Of a stretch of DNA of 64,000 nucleotides, positions 52,813-61,092 are shown piece after piece (the first letter of the stretch is position 1; each line of letters begins with the position of its first letter). Both the position numbers and the translations under genes were made by a program. Source of the stretch: Paenibacillus sp. BK033 (GTDB taxonomy: Bacteria > Bacillota > Bacilli > Paenibacillales > Paenibacillaceae); NCBI RefSeq assembly GCF_004345425.1, contig NZ_SLVP01000004.1, positions 186,001 through 250,000 on the forward strand. Direction: 5' to 3'. The notes below the pieces were generated by a model. It did no database searches. It was not told where the DNA came from and was given only the letters and a program-made list of their open reading frames with translations.

Positions 52813-52873
52813 CGGTATCAATGAATGCACGCTTCTGCTGTCGCGGCCTTCCATGGCCGGCTTCTGGATTCAC

Positions 52874-52893
52874 TAGAATGAACGTTCGGTCTA
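52874..52893. promoter_or_regulatory. Operator upstream of the SDR gene
   Basis: TAGA-AT-GAACGTTC-GG-TCTA, identical to the site at 52181-52200 except for two bases in the right spacer. It is 30 bp ahead of the SDR start codon. Confidence 0.75.
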
Positions 52894-52922
52894 AAAGCTG
52901 AAAATTAGAGGAGAGAATCATA

Positions 52923-53741
52923 ATGAATAAAACCATTTTGATTACAGGAACAAGCAGCGGATTAGGCAAGCTGACAGCGATCCATTTTGCCAAGCTGGGC
53001 TGGAATGTGGCGGCAACGATGCGCACGCCGGAGAACGAGACGGAGCTGACGCAGTACAGCAATGTGAAGCTGTTTAAGCTGGATGTTACGGATGTGGAGC
53101 AGGTCCGGACTGCGGTAGCCGATGCGATTAAAGCGTTTGGGCGGATTGACGTTGTAATCAATAACGCCGGCGTTGGCGCTTATGGCGCCTTGGAGCTGGC
53201 GAAGGAAGAGACAATCGACTGGCAGTTCGGCGTTAACGTGCGTGGGCCAATTAACGTCATTCGTGCAATGCTTCCGCATTTTCGCGCGAATAGGTCGGGG
53301 ATGTTCATTACGATCAGCTCGTTTATGGGCGTAACGACAGCCGTGCCGACGGGTTCTTTATATAATATGTCCAAGTTTGCCCTTGAGGGATTAATCGAAG
53401 GCTTGTATTACGAGCTCAAGCCGCTTGGGATTGAGCTGAGACTGGTGGAGCAGGGCGGTTCGTCGGGCAATAGCTTTGTGAGCAAGATCGCCTGGGGACA
53501 AAGCGAGGAGATTACCGACTATGACGAGATCACGGCAAAGGTCAAAGCGATGATGGCAAAATCGTCCGAAGGCGAGCTGGATGACCCGCAAACGATTGTG
53601 GATGCTATCGCCCGGTTGGCCCTGGGAGAGAGCAAGCAGTTCCGCATGCTGGTGGGGGAAGCTGCCCATCAATTGACGGATATGAGAAAATCGCTGCCGA
53701 TTGAGGAGTACTTGGAACGGATCGCGGCGCAATATCAATAA
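52923..53741 (+). CDS. Short-chain dehydrogenase/reductase
   Basis: 272 residues: T-G-T-S-S-G-L-G cofactor loop, R-T-P after strand 2 (NADP preference), N-N-A-G-V, S-S-F-M-G and catalytic Y-N-M-S-K. The longer C-terminal region resembles the retinol-dehydrogenase/YusZ-like classical SDRs. GAGGAGAG site before the ATG. Controlled, by shared operator, by the TetR protein upstream. Substrate unknown. Confidence 0.9.
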   Translation: MNKTILITGTSSGLGKLTAIHFAKLGWNVAATMRTPENETELTQYSNVKLFKLDVTDVEQVRTAVADAIKAFGRIDVVINNAGVGAYGALELAKEETIDWQFGVNVRGPINVIRAMLPHFRANRSGMFITISSFMGVTTAVPTGSLYNMSKFALEGLIEGLYYELKPLGIELRLVEQGGSSGNSFVSKIAWGQSEEITDYDEITAKVKAMMAKSSEGELDDPQTIVDAIARLALGESKQFRMLVGEAAHQLTDMRKSLPIEEYLERIAAQYQ

Positions 53742-53756
53742 TACGATGCAGGGAGC

Positions 53757-53793
53757 AAAGCCGGTCGCGTCTTAGGACGTGGCCGGCTTTTTG
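53757..53793. terminator. Bidirectional terminator
   Basis: AAAGCCGGTC-G-CGTC / GACG-T-GGCCGGCTTT hairpin with T-run, between convergent SDR and pentapeptide genes. Confidence 0.87.
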
Positions 53794-54623
53794 CTGCTCC
53801 AATGCTCGGGGCGGCTAAGCGCAGGCGGAAGCTTGGTGTCCGCATTGCCCTTTGCCGCTTGAAGCTGGACTTGAGTGAGGAACAGGCTTTCGCTTAAGTC
53901 TGCCCCGCTCAGGTCGGTATCCCGCATATCGGCGCCGATGAGGTCGGCATGGCGAAGGTCGGCGCCGCGGAGATCGGCCGCGATGAGATACGACCCGCGC
54001 AAATTAGCGCCGCGAAGATCGGCTTTCTGCAGCTTGGCTCCCATAAGGTCGGCGCCGCGTCCGAGCGGCTTCTTGGTTCGGGAACCGGACTTGGGTTCAG
54101 GCACCTTTGCCCGTATCAGTTCGCTGGTCTTAAGCAGCAGGGTGTTCACCTCTGCGCGATGGGCGGCAAAGTCCAGCTTGAGCAGGCTTTCCGCATCGAA
54201 ACCGGTTAGTCGCTCCGTCTCGTCACTTGCTGCTTGAAGCTCGGTACGGATCGGCAGTGCGGCCGGATGCTCAATCGCTTCGGTCAAATACCAGAGCAGC
54301 TCCTGCAAATGCCACATCACGGGAAAAACCTCAAACATTAGCTTCGCTGCTTGAGGCTCCTGCCGCCAGCTGCGCCCGCCGAAGGTATGCTGCGACAGCT
54401 TTTGTCCGGCGCCAAAGCAGTCGTACACCGTACAGCCCCGGAAGCCCTGCTGCCGAAGCTTGGAATGAATGCCGCAGCGGTAATCGTCCCGCAGATTGCT
54501 GCAGGGTTGACCGCTTTGTTTATCTATGGCAAAGTCGGCCGAAGCGGCAAAAGGAAGCGCAACGCAGCATAACCCGAAGCAATTGTCGCAATCCCCGCGA
54601 AGGTGTTTGCGGTCAGGGCTCAT
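53772..54623 (-). CDS. Pentapeptide-repeat protein with Cys-rich N-terminal domain
   Basis: 283 residues. The first 65 hold nine cysteines in a D-C-D-N-C-F-G-L-C-C ... Q-P-C-S-N-L ... R-C-G-I-H ... G-C-T-V-Y-D-C pattern that recalls YkgJ-type metal-binding domains. A helical middle region follows. Residues ~190-250 are A-D-L-[RM]-G-A pentapeptide repeats (A-N-L-R-G, A-D-L-R-G, A-D-L-I-G, A-D-M-R-D, A-D-L-S-E), forming a short beta-helix. GGAGGAAAC precedes the ATG. Function unknown; some pentapeptide proteins protect gyrase, but this repeat run is short. Confidence 0.85.
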   Translation of the reverse strand: MSPDRKHLRGDCDNCFGLCCVALPFAASADFAIDKQSGQPCSNLRDDYRCGIHSKLRQQGFRGCTVYDCFGAGQKLSQHTFGGRSWRQEPQAAKLMFEVFPVMWHLQELLWYLTEAIEHPAALPIRTELQAASDETERLTGFDAESLLKLDFAAHRAEVNTLLLKTSELIRAKVPEPKSGSRTKKPLGRGADLMGAKLQKADLRGANLRGSYLIAADLRGADLRHADLIGADMRDTDLSGADLSESLFLTQVQLQAAKGNADTKLPPALSRPEHWSSKKPATS

Positions 54624-54769
54624 TTTGTTTCCTCCTAGTAGGGTCTACTCTCTCTATCTTAACGGATAGAAGGCGTGATAGAAAAGGATAAAACAATTAA
54701 ATTCCTTTATGTGGAAGAGCTGCTCGTTTATGATAGAGATACCGAAAAAGAGAAGGGAACCGATGTGAA

Positions 54770-55771
54770 ATGACCAATCAGCCGATGGCTGTTAGCTCGG
54801 TGCTGGCGCCTGACTATTTGATGAGCTGCCTTGGCGGGCAATACGAGCTTGGCTTGTGGACCCAATGCGCGTATTGGCTCCGCGGCTTGAATGATACCTA
54901 CCGCGTGCAAACCGATAAGGGAAGCTATATATTAAGAATCTACCGGCAGGAGATTGGGAAGAAAGAAGCCGTGTATGAGATGGAGCTTCTTGGTCAATTG
55001 GAAGAGCTGCTGGCGGGATCGGAAGCTTCGATAGCACGGCCGGTTAGAAAGGCGGATGGCACCCGCTATTCGGTTATTGCGGCGCCGGAAGGGGAGCGGA
55101 TCGCCGTTCTTTTCGAGTATGTGGAAGGCGTTGAGAACCGTCTGCAGGACGAAGAGAGCTGTTATACATTTGGTAAATCGGCGGCCCGGCTCCATTTGGC
55201 GATGGATCAGGCTCGGCTGGAGCTTCCGCGCTGGGAACTGGATACGGAGTTTTTGGTGGAGGAATCGCTGCAGCGCGTTATTCGCCATATTGGCGAGGAG
55301 CATCCGGCGGAAACTTTTCTCCGCGAGTATGCCGATGCGCTGAAAGAAAAAGTTGCTTCCGCAGCGGCGGCCGGACTTGATTGGGGCATTTGTCACGGCG
55401 ATATGCATGGGAACAATAATGCCGTTGAGATAAGCGGGCGCTACACTCATTTTGACTTTGAGTGGTCGGCACCGGGATGGCGGGCTTACGATCTTGCCCA
55501 GGTGCGCAACAGAAAAAGGCAATCCGCCGAGTACAAGGAGCAGCTATGGCAGGCATTGCTGGCCGGATACCGCAGCGTAAGATCCTTTTCGGAAAAGGAT
55601 GAGCAGGCGGTGGAGCTGTTTGTGCTTGTCCGGCGTTTTTGGATCATGAGCCTTGATGTGCTCTTTGTCCCGACCCAGTCCGGCGCGCTTGATTACGGCG
55701 AGGACTGGCTGAATGATTTCCTGGAGGAATTCCGCTCGGCGGGGTTGGTTCAGCATGCTCCGCAAACATAA
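54770..55771 (+). CDS. Phosphotransferase of the APH/CotS-like kinase fold
   Basis: 333 residues: N-lobe G-L-N-D-T-Y-R-V-Q-T-D-K-G-S-Y-I-L-R-I-Y-R, catalytic loop I-C-H-G-D-M-H-G-N-N, metal-binding D-F-E-W in T-H-F-D-F-E-W-S-A-P-G-W. Resembles the homoserine-kinase-like phosphotransferase group found in many copies in Bacillales. Substrate unknown. The next gene starts 15 nt downstream, so the two form an operon. Confidence 0.85.
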   Translation: MTNQPMAVSSVLAPDYLMSCLGGQYELGLWTQCAYWLRGLNDTYRVQTDKGSYILRIYRQEIGKKEAVYEMELLGQLEELLAGSEASIARPVRKADGTRYSVIAAPEGERIAVLFEYVEGVENRLQDEESCYTFGKSAARLHLAMDQARLELPRWELDTEFLVEESLQRVIRHIGEEHPAETFLREYADALKEKVASAAAAGLDWGICHGDMHGNNNAVEISGRYTHFDFEWSAPGWRAYDLAQVRNRKRQSAEYKEQLWQALLAGYRSVRSFSEKDEQAVELFVLVRRFWIMSLDVLFVPTQSGALDYGEDWLNDFLEEFRSAGLVQHAPQT

Positions 55772-55786
55772 AGTGAGGAGGCAATC

Positions 55787-56491
55787 ATGTATCCAAAAGT
55801 ACGAACGGGCAGGCAAATTTGGCTCATGAGAATGGTAATTGCCGTCGCGGTATGTTTTGTTTTATTTATTGGATTTGTGTATGCCTATGACCGGCCTGGC
55901 GGTATTGCGGATTGGAGATATTCGCGCGCATCGGGTATATCGGGAACAATAAAAATCCCACTCGGAGATACCCCGGAGGAAGCAGTTCGAAAATTCAGAA
56001 ACGAAGCAAGGACGCATATCATTTATCGGGAGCCTGTTGCCGGAGGTGCCTTGCTGTTTAATAAGCTGAATGAGCAGAAAGAAGGAAACAACCTGGGGAT
56101 TGAATTTGTTCGGAAAACCTTGCTGGGTTGGAAGTGGGTCTATGGAGGAAACTATAGTTATTCCGCTGCTACTGATCAGAATGAAGCGTTAAACTTCATG
56201 AGTATACCGAAGTATAAAGGGATAGATGGCCCGTTTCCGATTATATTCGGCCAGCTTATGAATAGCGCTGTAGCGAGTGTCAAAGTGACGGTAGGCGGTG
56301 AGGCAGCCGGAGAATATAACGCCAAAATTATTAGCGAAGGCGTACAGCAGAGAATTTGGTATGCCATCCTTCCGGTTACAGCGGATAAACCGTACAAGAT
56401 AGAAACCCTCAACGGCGAAGGAATAGTTGTAGCTAGTAAAACCTTTGATGATCCGACCGATTTCGGGAGCATTGTGATGCTGACAAAGTAG
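55787..56491 (+). CDS. Membrane-anchored extracytoplasmic protein of unknown function
   Basis: 234 residues with one N-terminal helix (about 14-34, M-V-I-A-V-A-V-C-F-V-L-F-I-G-F-V) and an otherwise soluble beta-rich domain rich in G/Y/K. No family recognised. AGGAGG site 7 nt before the ATG. Base composition is slightly more AT-rich than its neighbours, as is the region after it. It follows the kinase by 15 nt. Confidence 0.7.
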   Translation: MYPKVRTGRQIWLMRMVIAVAVCFVLFIGFVYAYDRPGGIADWRYSRASGISGTIKIPLGDTPEEAVRKFRNEARTHIIYREPVAGGALLFNKLNEQKEGNNLGIEFVRKTLLGWKWVYGGNYSYSAATDQNEALNFMSIPKYKGIDGPFPIIFGQLMNSAVASVKVTVGGEAAGEYNAKIISEGVQQRIWYAILPVTADKPYKIETLNGEGIVVASKTFDDPTDFGSIVMLTK

Positions 56492-56493
56492 AA

Positions 56494-56629
56494 CTACGTT
56501 GGATTTGATGAAGCGTAATGCGGGTGTTTGCCGTAACCTTGTCTACATTGGACGGGGTTCAATGTAATTCGCTCATTTCGACAACGGAAGCCCAATTCGG
56601 ATCATTTTACTGCAGAGAATCCAACGTAG
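56494..56629. repeat. 136-bp MITE-like element with 12-bp terminal inverted repeats
   Basis: CTACGTTGGATT (56494-56505) and AATCCAACGTAG (56618-56629) are perfect inverted repeats. Inside, CTACATTGGA and TTCAATGTAA (around 56543-56568) repeat a variant of the same motif, giving a nested arrangement. It begins 2 nt after the stop of the unknown membrane gene. No transposase is encoded and no clear target duplication is seen. The rest of 56492-56768 has no gene. Confidence 0.5.
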
Positions 56630-56768
56630 CCTCCGACTGCCTTGATAGCGGGGGAGTACGAGGAAACCCGCGAGATTATGTGCTGATTCAAGGGAAGAAA
56701 CGGATGATTGAATTAATTTTGATGAAACTATAGAGGATAGCATTTCAAGCATAAATGGAGGCAGCAGG

Positions 56769-57746
56769 ATGAACAGCATGAAGGCATTGGTCTTTGAAAC
56801 GTTTGGCGGACCGGAGGTGCTCGAATACAAGGAGATTCCCGCGCCGGAGCTTAAGCCGGGAACCGTATTGGTGCGGCTGAAGGCCGCCGGTCTGAACTAC
56901 GCCGATATTTACCGCAGGAAGGGCAATTATCATTTGGCGGGCAATCCGCCTTATATATTGGGTTACGAGGGAGCGGGGATCGTTGAGGCGGCCGGTCCGG
57001 ATGCGGGAGGATTAAAGCAGGGCGACCGGATCGCTTTCTGCGATGTTCCGCATGCCAATGCGGAGCTTGTGTTGGTGCCGGCGGAGAAGGCGATACCGCT
57101 TCCGGACGATATCAGCTTCGAGACTGCGGCGGCGGTATTGCTGCAGGGTATGACCGCGCATTATTTGACTCGCGACAGCTACTGCGTGCAGGCGGGCGAC
57201 GAAGTGCTTGTCCATGCCGCGGCCGGAGGCGTCGGGCAGCTGCTCGCGCAGTTTGCCAAGCGGCAGGGTGCGCGCGTGCTGGGGCTTGTCTCTTCGGAGG
57301 CAAAGCGTGAAGCCGCGCTTGCGGCGGGGGCCGACGAGGCATTGCTCTACGGCAGTCAATGGGCGGAGGCGGCGAAGAGCTGGTCAACCGGCGAAGAAGG
57401 AGTCACGGTTGCGTATGATTCCGTTGGCTCCACACTAATGGACAGCTTTGCGGCCGTGAAGACAAAAGGGACGGTTGTCTTCTTCGGCATGGCGGGGGGC
57501 GATCCGGCCTTCGTCGATCCGCGGATGCTTATGGATACGTCAAAGACGTTAACGGGCGGCGATCTATGGAATCATGTTACATCCAGCGAAGACCGCATCC
57601 GCAGGGCGGACGAATTGTTCGGCTGGCTTCGGGACGGAAGCCTGAAGCTGGGGACGCCAAAAGCCTTTCCGCTTGCGGAAGGCGCGGACGCCCATCGGCT
57701 GCTTGAAAGCCGTCAGAGCACAGGCAAGATTATACTGGTTCCATAA
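56769..57746 (+). CDS. NADPH:quinone oxidoreductase-like MDR protein
   Basis: 325 residues, medium-chain dehydrogenase fold: N-terminal GroES-like domain (G-L-N-Y-A-D-I-Y-R-R-K-G, G-Y-E-G-A-G), Rossmann domain with H-A-A-A-G-G-V-G-Q-L-L, and D-S-V-G near 220. The zinc ligands of alcohol dehydrogenases are missing, as in the zeta-crystallin/quinone reductase branch. Reduces quinones or enones with NADPH. AATGGAGGCAGC precedes the ATG. Single-gene unit. Confidence 0.92.
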   Translation: MNSMKALVFETFGGPEVLEYKEIPAPELKPGTVLVRLKAAGLNYADIYRRKGNYHLAGNPPYILGYEGAGIVEAAGPDAGGLKQGDRIAFCDVPHANAELVLVPAEKAIPLPDDISFETAAAVLLQGMTAHYLTRDSYCVQAGDEVLVHAAAGGVGQLLAQFAKRQGARVLGLVSSEAKREAALAAGADEALLYGSQWAEAAKSWSTGEEGVTVAYDSVGSTLMDSFAAVKTKGTVVFFGMAGGDPAFVDPRMLMDTSKTLTGGDLWNHVTSSEDRIRRADELFGWLRDGSLKLGTPKAFPLAEGADAHRLLESRQSTGKIILVP

Positions 57747-57764
57747 CTTTCATAACTAATCGGC

Positions 57765-57807
57765 TAAGCCGGGGGCGCCAAGCATTAGAGGCGTACCCGG
57801 CTTTTTA
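57765..57807 (+). terminator. Terminator of the quinone oxidoreductase
   Basis: AAGCCGGG-GGCGCC / GGCG-TA-CCCGGCTT hairpin followed by TTTTT. Confidence 0.85.
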
Positions 57808-57912
57808 TGCGTCGTACAGCCCAGTTGTTGCGCTTACGGAATGTGTTCATACGGTAAAGGGCATCTTAATCCTATCACGGAGGAAGACTGCGCCAGCTTT
57901 GCCATTTTTCAA

Positions 57913-57951
57913 AAGTTAACGTTGACGTTAACATTAACTTAGGTGTAGAGT
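57913..57951 (+). promoter_or_regulatory. MerR-type promoter with 28-bp imperfect palindrome
   Basis: An inverted repeat spans 57913-57940 with arms beginning AAGTTAA and ending TTAACTT, 24 of 28 positions symmetric. It overlaps TTGACG (57922-57927), which is 18 nt from TAGAGT (57946-57951). A long spacer carrying a palindrome is the usual form of a MerR-controlled promoter. Confidence 0.6.
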
Positions 57952-57981
57952 AATGAACAGAGAGAGTAAAGGAAAGAGGCG

Positions 57982-58413
57982 ATGAAAATCTTTTACAAAA
58001 TCGAGGATGTTGCGAAAATGGTCGGTTTAACGAAACGCACGCTTCGTTATTATGAGGAGCTGGGCTTGTTGACTCCGCCGGAGCGCAGCGAGGGCGGCTT
58101 CCGCTTGTATACCGACGAGCATGTCGAGCGGCTGAAGAAGCTGATTAATGCGCGCGACGTGCTTGGCTTCTCCTTGCAGGAGCTGCAGCAATACGTGACG
58201 ATGAGCGAGGAATTTATTAATCAGCGCGACGAAATCAGGCAGACAGAGGACGCCGGGCTGCGTCTTCAGAAGATTGACGAGCTTGAGCAGACGGTAGTTA
58301 AGCAGCTGGAGCTGCTTGACCAGAAGCTGGAGAAGATGAAGAACATGCGGTCGGAGATTTCCCAGCTCAAGGACAGAATCAACGAAGCCAAAAAGAAATA
58401 TAAACAGGAGTGA
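57982..58413 (+). CDS. MerR-family regulator
   Basis: 143 residues: N-terminal HTH and wing (Y-K-I-E-D-V-A-K-M-V-G-L-T-K-R-T-L-R-Y-Y-E-E-L-G-L-L-T-P, written here in parts: recognition helix T-K-R-T-L-R-Y-Y), then a dimerisation coiled coil to the end, with no sizeable ligand domain. GAAAGAGGC site before the ATG. Overlaps the MFS gene's start region, so it is the first gene of a regulator-pump operon, probably autoregulated through the palindrome at 57913. Confidence 0.92.
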   Translation: MKIFYKIEDVAKMVGLTKRTLRYYEELGLLTPPERSEGGFRLYTDEHVERLKKLINARDVLGFSLQELQQYVTMSEEFINQRDEIRQTEDAGLRLQKIDELEQTVVKQLELLDQKLEKMKNMRSEISQLKDRINEAKKKYKQE

Positions 58414-58415
58414 GA

Positions 58416-59669
58416 ATGAGCGTGGCAAATTCATCTCAACAGGCAGCTTCGGCTGCCAATCAACCTTTATCCGTTGAAAAAGGCGGTTTCTTTCATCAGC
58501 CCCGCGCTGTCTGGGCCGTCTTTTTCGCAGGCATTATCGCTTTTATGGGGATTGGTCTCGTTGACCCGATCCTGAAGGCTATTGCGGAAGAAATGCATGC
58601 ATCGGCCAGCGAAGTAAGCTTGCTCTTCACCAGCTATAACGCCGTTATGGCGGTTGCGATGCTGATCACCGGCGTGGTGACCTCGAGACTTGGCATCAAA
58701 TGGACGCTTCTTCTTGGCGTCGTTATTATCGCGGTATTCTCGCTCCTCGGCGGGCTGTCGAACGATATTTGGGCGCTTGTCGGCTATCGGGCCGGCTGGG
58801 GTCTCGGCAATGCGTTCTTCGTAGCGACGGCTTTAACCGCAATCGTGTCCTTGTCCAAAAGCGGCGTGACAAAAGCCATCATTCTCTATGAAGCCGCGAT
58901 TGGCATCGGGATTTCGGTAGGTCCGCTGCTTGGCGGCGAGCTGGGCTCCATCTCGTGGAGAGGACCTTTTATCGGCGTTGCCGGTCTGATGGTCATTGCC
59001 TTCCTGGCGATTATCTTTATGATGCCAAAAGCGGCCGGAGCGCCAAAGGCGGCAGCTGCACCGGCGAGGAAAACCTCCCTGCTGGATCCATTTCGGGCTT
59101 TGCGGCATCGTCCGCTTGTCGTTTTTGGTCTGACGGCTTGCTTCTATAACTTCGGCTTCTTTACGTTGATGGCTTACGCGCCGTTTGTAATGGGGCTTGG
59201 CATCCATGAGCTCGGCTACGTATTCCTCGGCTGGGGCATTCTGCTGGCCGTTACTTCCGTCTTTATGGCGCCATGGCTGCAGCGCAAATTCGGCACGGTC
59301 AAATCGATGGCGGTTATGCTGACGCTGTTTGGCCTTACCTTGCTTGCGATGGCCATCTGGACGAATACCCAATGGGTCATTATCGCCAGCGTTATCTTTG
59401 CTGGGGCACTGCTCGGCAACAACAATACCCTTATTACAACGGGCGTTATGAATGCCGCTCCGGTCGAGCGTTCGACAGCGTCGGCGGCCTACAGCTTCCT
59501 CCGGTTTATCGGCGGCGCGATTGCTCCTTATTTCGCCGGCAAGCTGGCGGAATGGTTTAATCCGCATATTCCGTTCTACGTGGGGGCGGGTTTTGTTATC
59601 GTATCGGTCCTGTTCATCTTGGCGAACCATAAGCATGTGAAGCATGTCGATCATGCAGGCGGCCATTAA
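58416..59669 (+). CDS. MFS drug-efflux transporter (12 helices)
   Basis: About 417 residues from ATG 58416 (AGGAG five bases upstream, lying over the MerR stop codon); GTG 58410 and GTG 58422 are alternatives. Motif C-like I-G-I-S-V-G-P-L-L-G-G-E-L-G near 155 marks the drug:proton antiporter-1 branch. A His-rich C-terminus (N-H-K-H-V-K-H-V-D-H-A-G-G-H) is unusual and might bind metal. Induction by the MerR protein is expected. Confidence 0.9.
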   Translation: MSVANSSQQAASAANQPLSVEKGGFFHQPRAVWAVFFAGIIAFMGIGLVDPILKAIAEEMHASASEVSLLFTSYNAVMAVAMLITGVVTSRLGIKWTLLLGVVIIAVFSLLGGLSNDIWALVGYRAGWGLGNAFFVATALTAIVSLSKSGVTKAIILYEAAIGIGISVGPLLGGELGSISWRGPFIGVAGLMVIAFLAIIFMMPKAAGAPKAAAAPARKTSLLDPFRALRHRPLVVFGLTACFYNFGFFTLMAYAPFVMGLGIHELGYVFLGWGILLAVTSVFMAPWLQRKFGTVKSMAVMLTLFGLTLLAMAIWTNTQWVIIASVIFAGALLGNNNTLITTGVMNAAPVERSTASAAYSFLRFIGGAIAPYFAGKLAEWFNPHIPFYVGAGFVIVSVLFILANHKHVKHVDHAGGH

Positions 59670-59688
59670 TATTAGCTGTATTCATGCA

Positions 59689-59735
59689 GAGAGCTATCCC
59701 ACCGGGCAACGGTCCGGCGGGATAGCTCTTTCTTT
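59689..59735 (+). terminator. Terminator of the MerR/MFS operon
   Basis: AGAGCTATCCC-A-CCGG / CCGG-C-GGGATAGCTCT hairpin followed by a T-rich run. Confidence 0.88.
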
Positions 59736-59831
59736 TCCTTATACGAAGGAAGGGATTTCACCCGTTCCCGGCAAATAGATGTATCAGGATGCTCAAGACT
59801 TCTACTTATCCCTGGGAAGGAAGTGCTTGTC

Positions 59832-60992
59832 TTGTCTAATCGATTAACGCATTACCCCAGTCCAACGGATCTGCCTCTTGCGAAGGAGCTGCCGGATCCG
59901 TTCGTCTTTCAGGACGGTCGGCGCGTGAAGACGCCGGCGGATTGGGAGGAACGTTCACGGGAATTGCAGGATCTGTTTCATTATTATATGTACGGTTATA
60001 TGCCGGATACGGCTGGAGAGCAGGTAAGATATGAGAAAACGGAGCAGGGTCTGCGGGTTGATGTTACCCGGGGTGACGCGAGGGGTTCCTTTATGGCCCG
60101 AATCAGCTTTCCGCCGGCAGATTGCGATATAACGGGACCTTATCCGGTCATCTTTACGATTGGATCGCTTGAGGGCTGGCAGCCCGACGGGCAGGCCGCG
60201 ACAAATCACGCGGAGCAGGCCAATCAACGGGGCTATGCCGTTGTTACGCTGCTCCCGCAGGAAATCGCATCGGATGACGCGGAGCGCACGGGCGCTTTCT
60301 TCACGTTGTATCCTTACGCACCGGCACCGGACCAGAATGACGTGGGTATATTTATTGCGCTTGGCTGGGCAGCGGGCAAAGTGCTGGATGCCTTCGAACA
60401 GCAGCTTTACCCCGGGATCGACGTTTCCCGTGCCGCCGTGACCGGATTCTCGAGATGGGGAAAATCAAGCCTTGTCGCCGGAATGACCGACAAGCGTTTT
60501 GCCTTGGTTAACCCGCATGCTTCCGGCGCTGGCGGCATGGCCTCGTTCCGGTATTCCTTCGAAGGAAAAGCGTATCCCTGGGGCATTGCCGGAAGAAGCG
60601 AACCGCTTGAAGCGCTGCAAAGCGAAGGCGAGGCGCATTGGTTTAACTCGCTGTTCCGCCAGTTCAGCGACCCTGCGGCACTTCCGTTTGACCAGCATGA
60701 GCTTGCCGCGCTGATTGCGCCGAGGGCGCTGCTTCTGACCTGCGGTTATTCGGACGATTGGATCAACCCCGAAGGGATGTATGTCTCTTATGCGGAAGCC
60801 GAGAAGGTGTACCGCTTCCTTGGTGCCGAGGATCAGATCGGAATCGCCTACCGGCAGGGCGGTCATAACCGGACGCAGGAGGATATCGACCATCTGCTCG
60901 ACTACTGCGATTGGCGGCTCAGAGGAGTCCCGCCGGTGTACTCCGATTATAAAAGCTGTTTGTATGAACCCTGGGAACGCAGGGGAGAGTAA
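59832..60992 (+). CDS. CE15-like alpha/beta hydrolase (glucuronoyl-esterase family)
   Basis: About 386 residues. Nucleophile elbow G-F-S-R-W-G-K-S-S matches the G-x-S-R-x-G-K signature of carbohydrate esterase family 15. F-D-Q-H-E-L-A-A-L-I-A-P-R-A-L-L-L-T, Y-S-D-D-W-I-N-P and the catalytic His in G-G-H-N-R-T-Q-E-D are also present. No signal peptide, so it is probably cytoplasmic, unlike fungal lignin-active members. Start is uncertain: GTG 59823 is too near GGAAGGAA, TTG 59832 fits better. Confidence 0.83.
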   Translation: MSNRLTHYPSPTDLPLAKELPDPFVFQDGRRVKTPADWEERSRELQDLFHYYMYGYMPDTAGEQVRYEKTEQGLRVDVTRGDARGSFMARISFPPADCDITGPYPVIFTIGSLEGWQPDGQAATNHAEQANQRGYAVVTLLPQEIASDDAERTGAFFTLYPYAPAPDQNDVGIFIALGWAAGKVLDAFEQQLYPGIDVSRAAVTGFSRWGKSSLVAGMTDKRFALVNPHASGAGGMASFRYSFEGKAYPWGIAGRSEPLEALQSEGEAHWFNSLFRQFSDPAALPFDQHELAALIAPRALLLTCGYSDDWINPEGMYVSYAEAEKVYRFLGAEDQIGIAYRQGGHNRTQEDIDHLLDYCDWRLRGVPPVYSDYKSCLYEPWERRGE

Positions 60993-60996
60993 AAAT

Positions 60997-61039
60997 AAGC
61001 CTCTTGCAGAGACCTAATTCTGCAGGCGGCTTCCTTTTT
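60997..61039 (+). terminator. Terminator of the CE15-like gene
   Basis: AAGCC-TCT-TGCAG / CTGCA-GGC-GGCTT stem with one mismatch, then CCTTTTT. Its T-run abuts the yhbD promoter. Confidence 0.75.
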
Positions 61040-61042
61040 GAC

Positions 61043-61071
61043 TTAACAACGTAACAGTGTTATGTTATATT
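61043..61071 (+). promoter_or_regulatory. yhbD promoter with operator in the spacer
   Basis: TTAACA (61043-61048), 17-nt spacer, TATATT (61066-61071). A 19-bp palindrome AACGTAACA-G-TGTTATGTT (61048-61066, 8 of 9 pairs) exactly fills the spacer, as expected for a MerR-like protein such as YhbD acting on its own operon. Confidence 0.65.
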
Positions 61072-61092
61072 GAGAGCAAAGGGGGCTGAATC

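Noticed and set aside
56518..56733. 71-residue plus-strand frame after the unknown membrane gene
   Set aside because: It runs through the inverted-repeat element and has no ribosome site or recognisable features.
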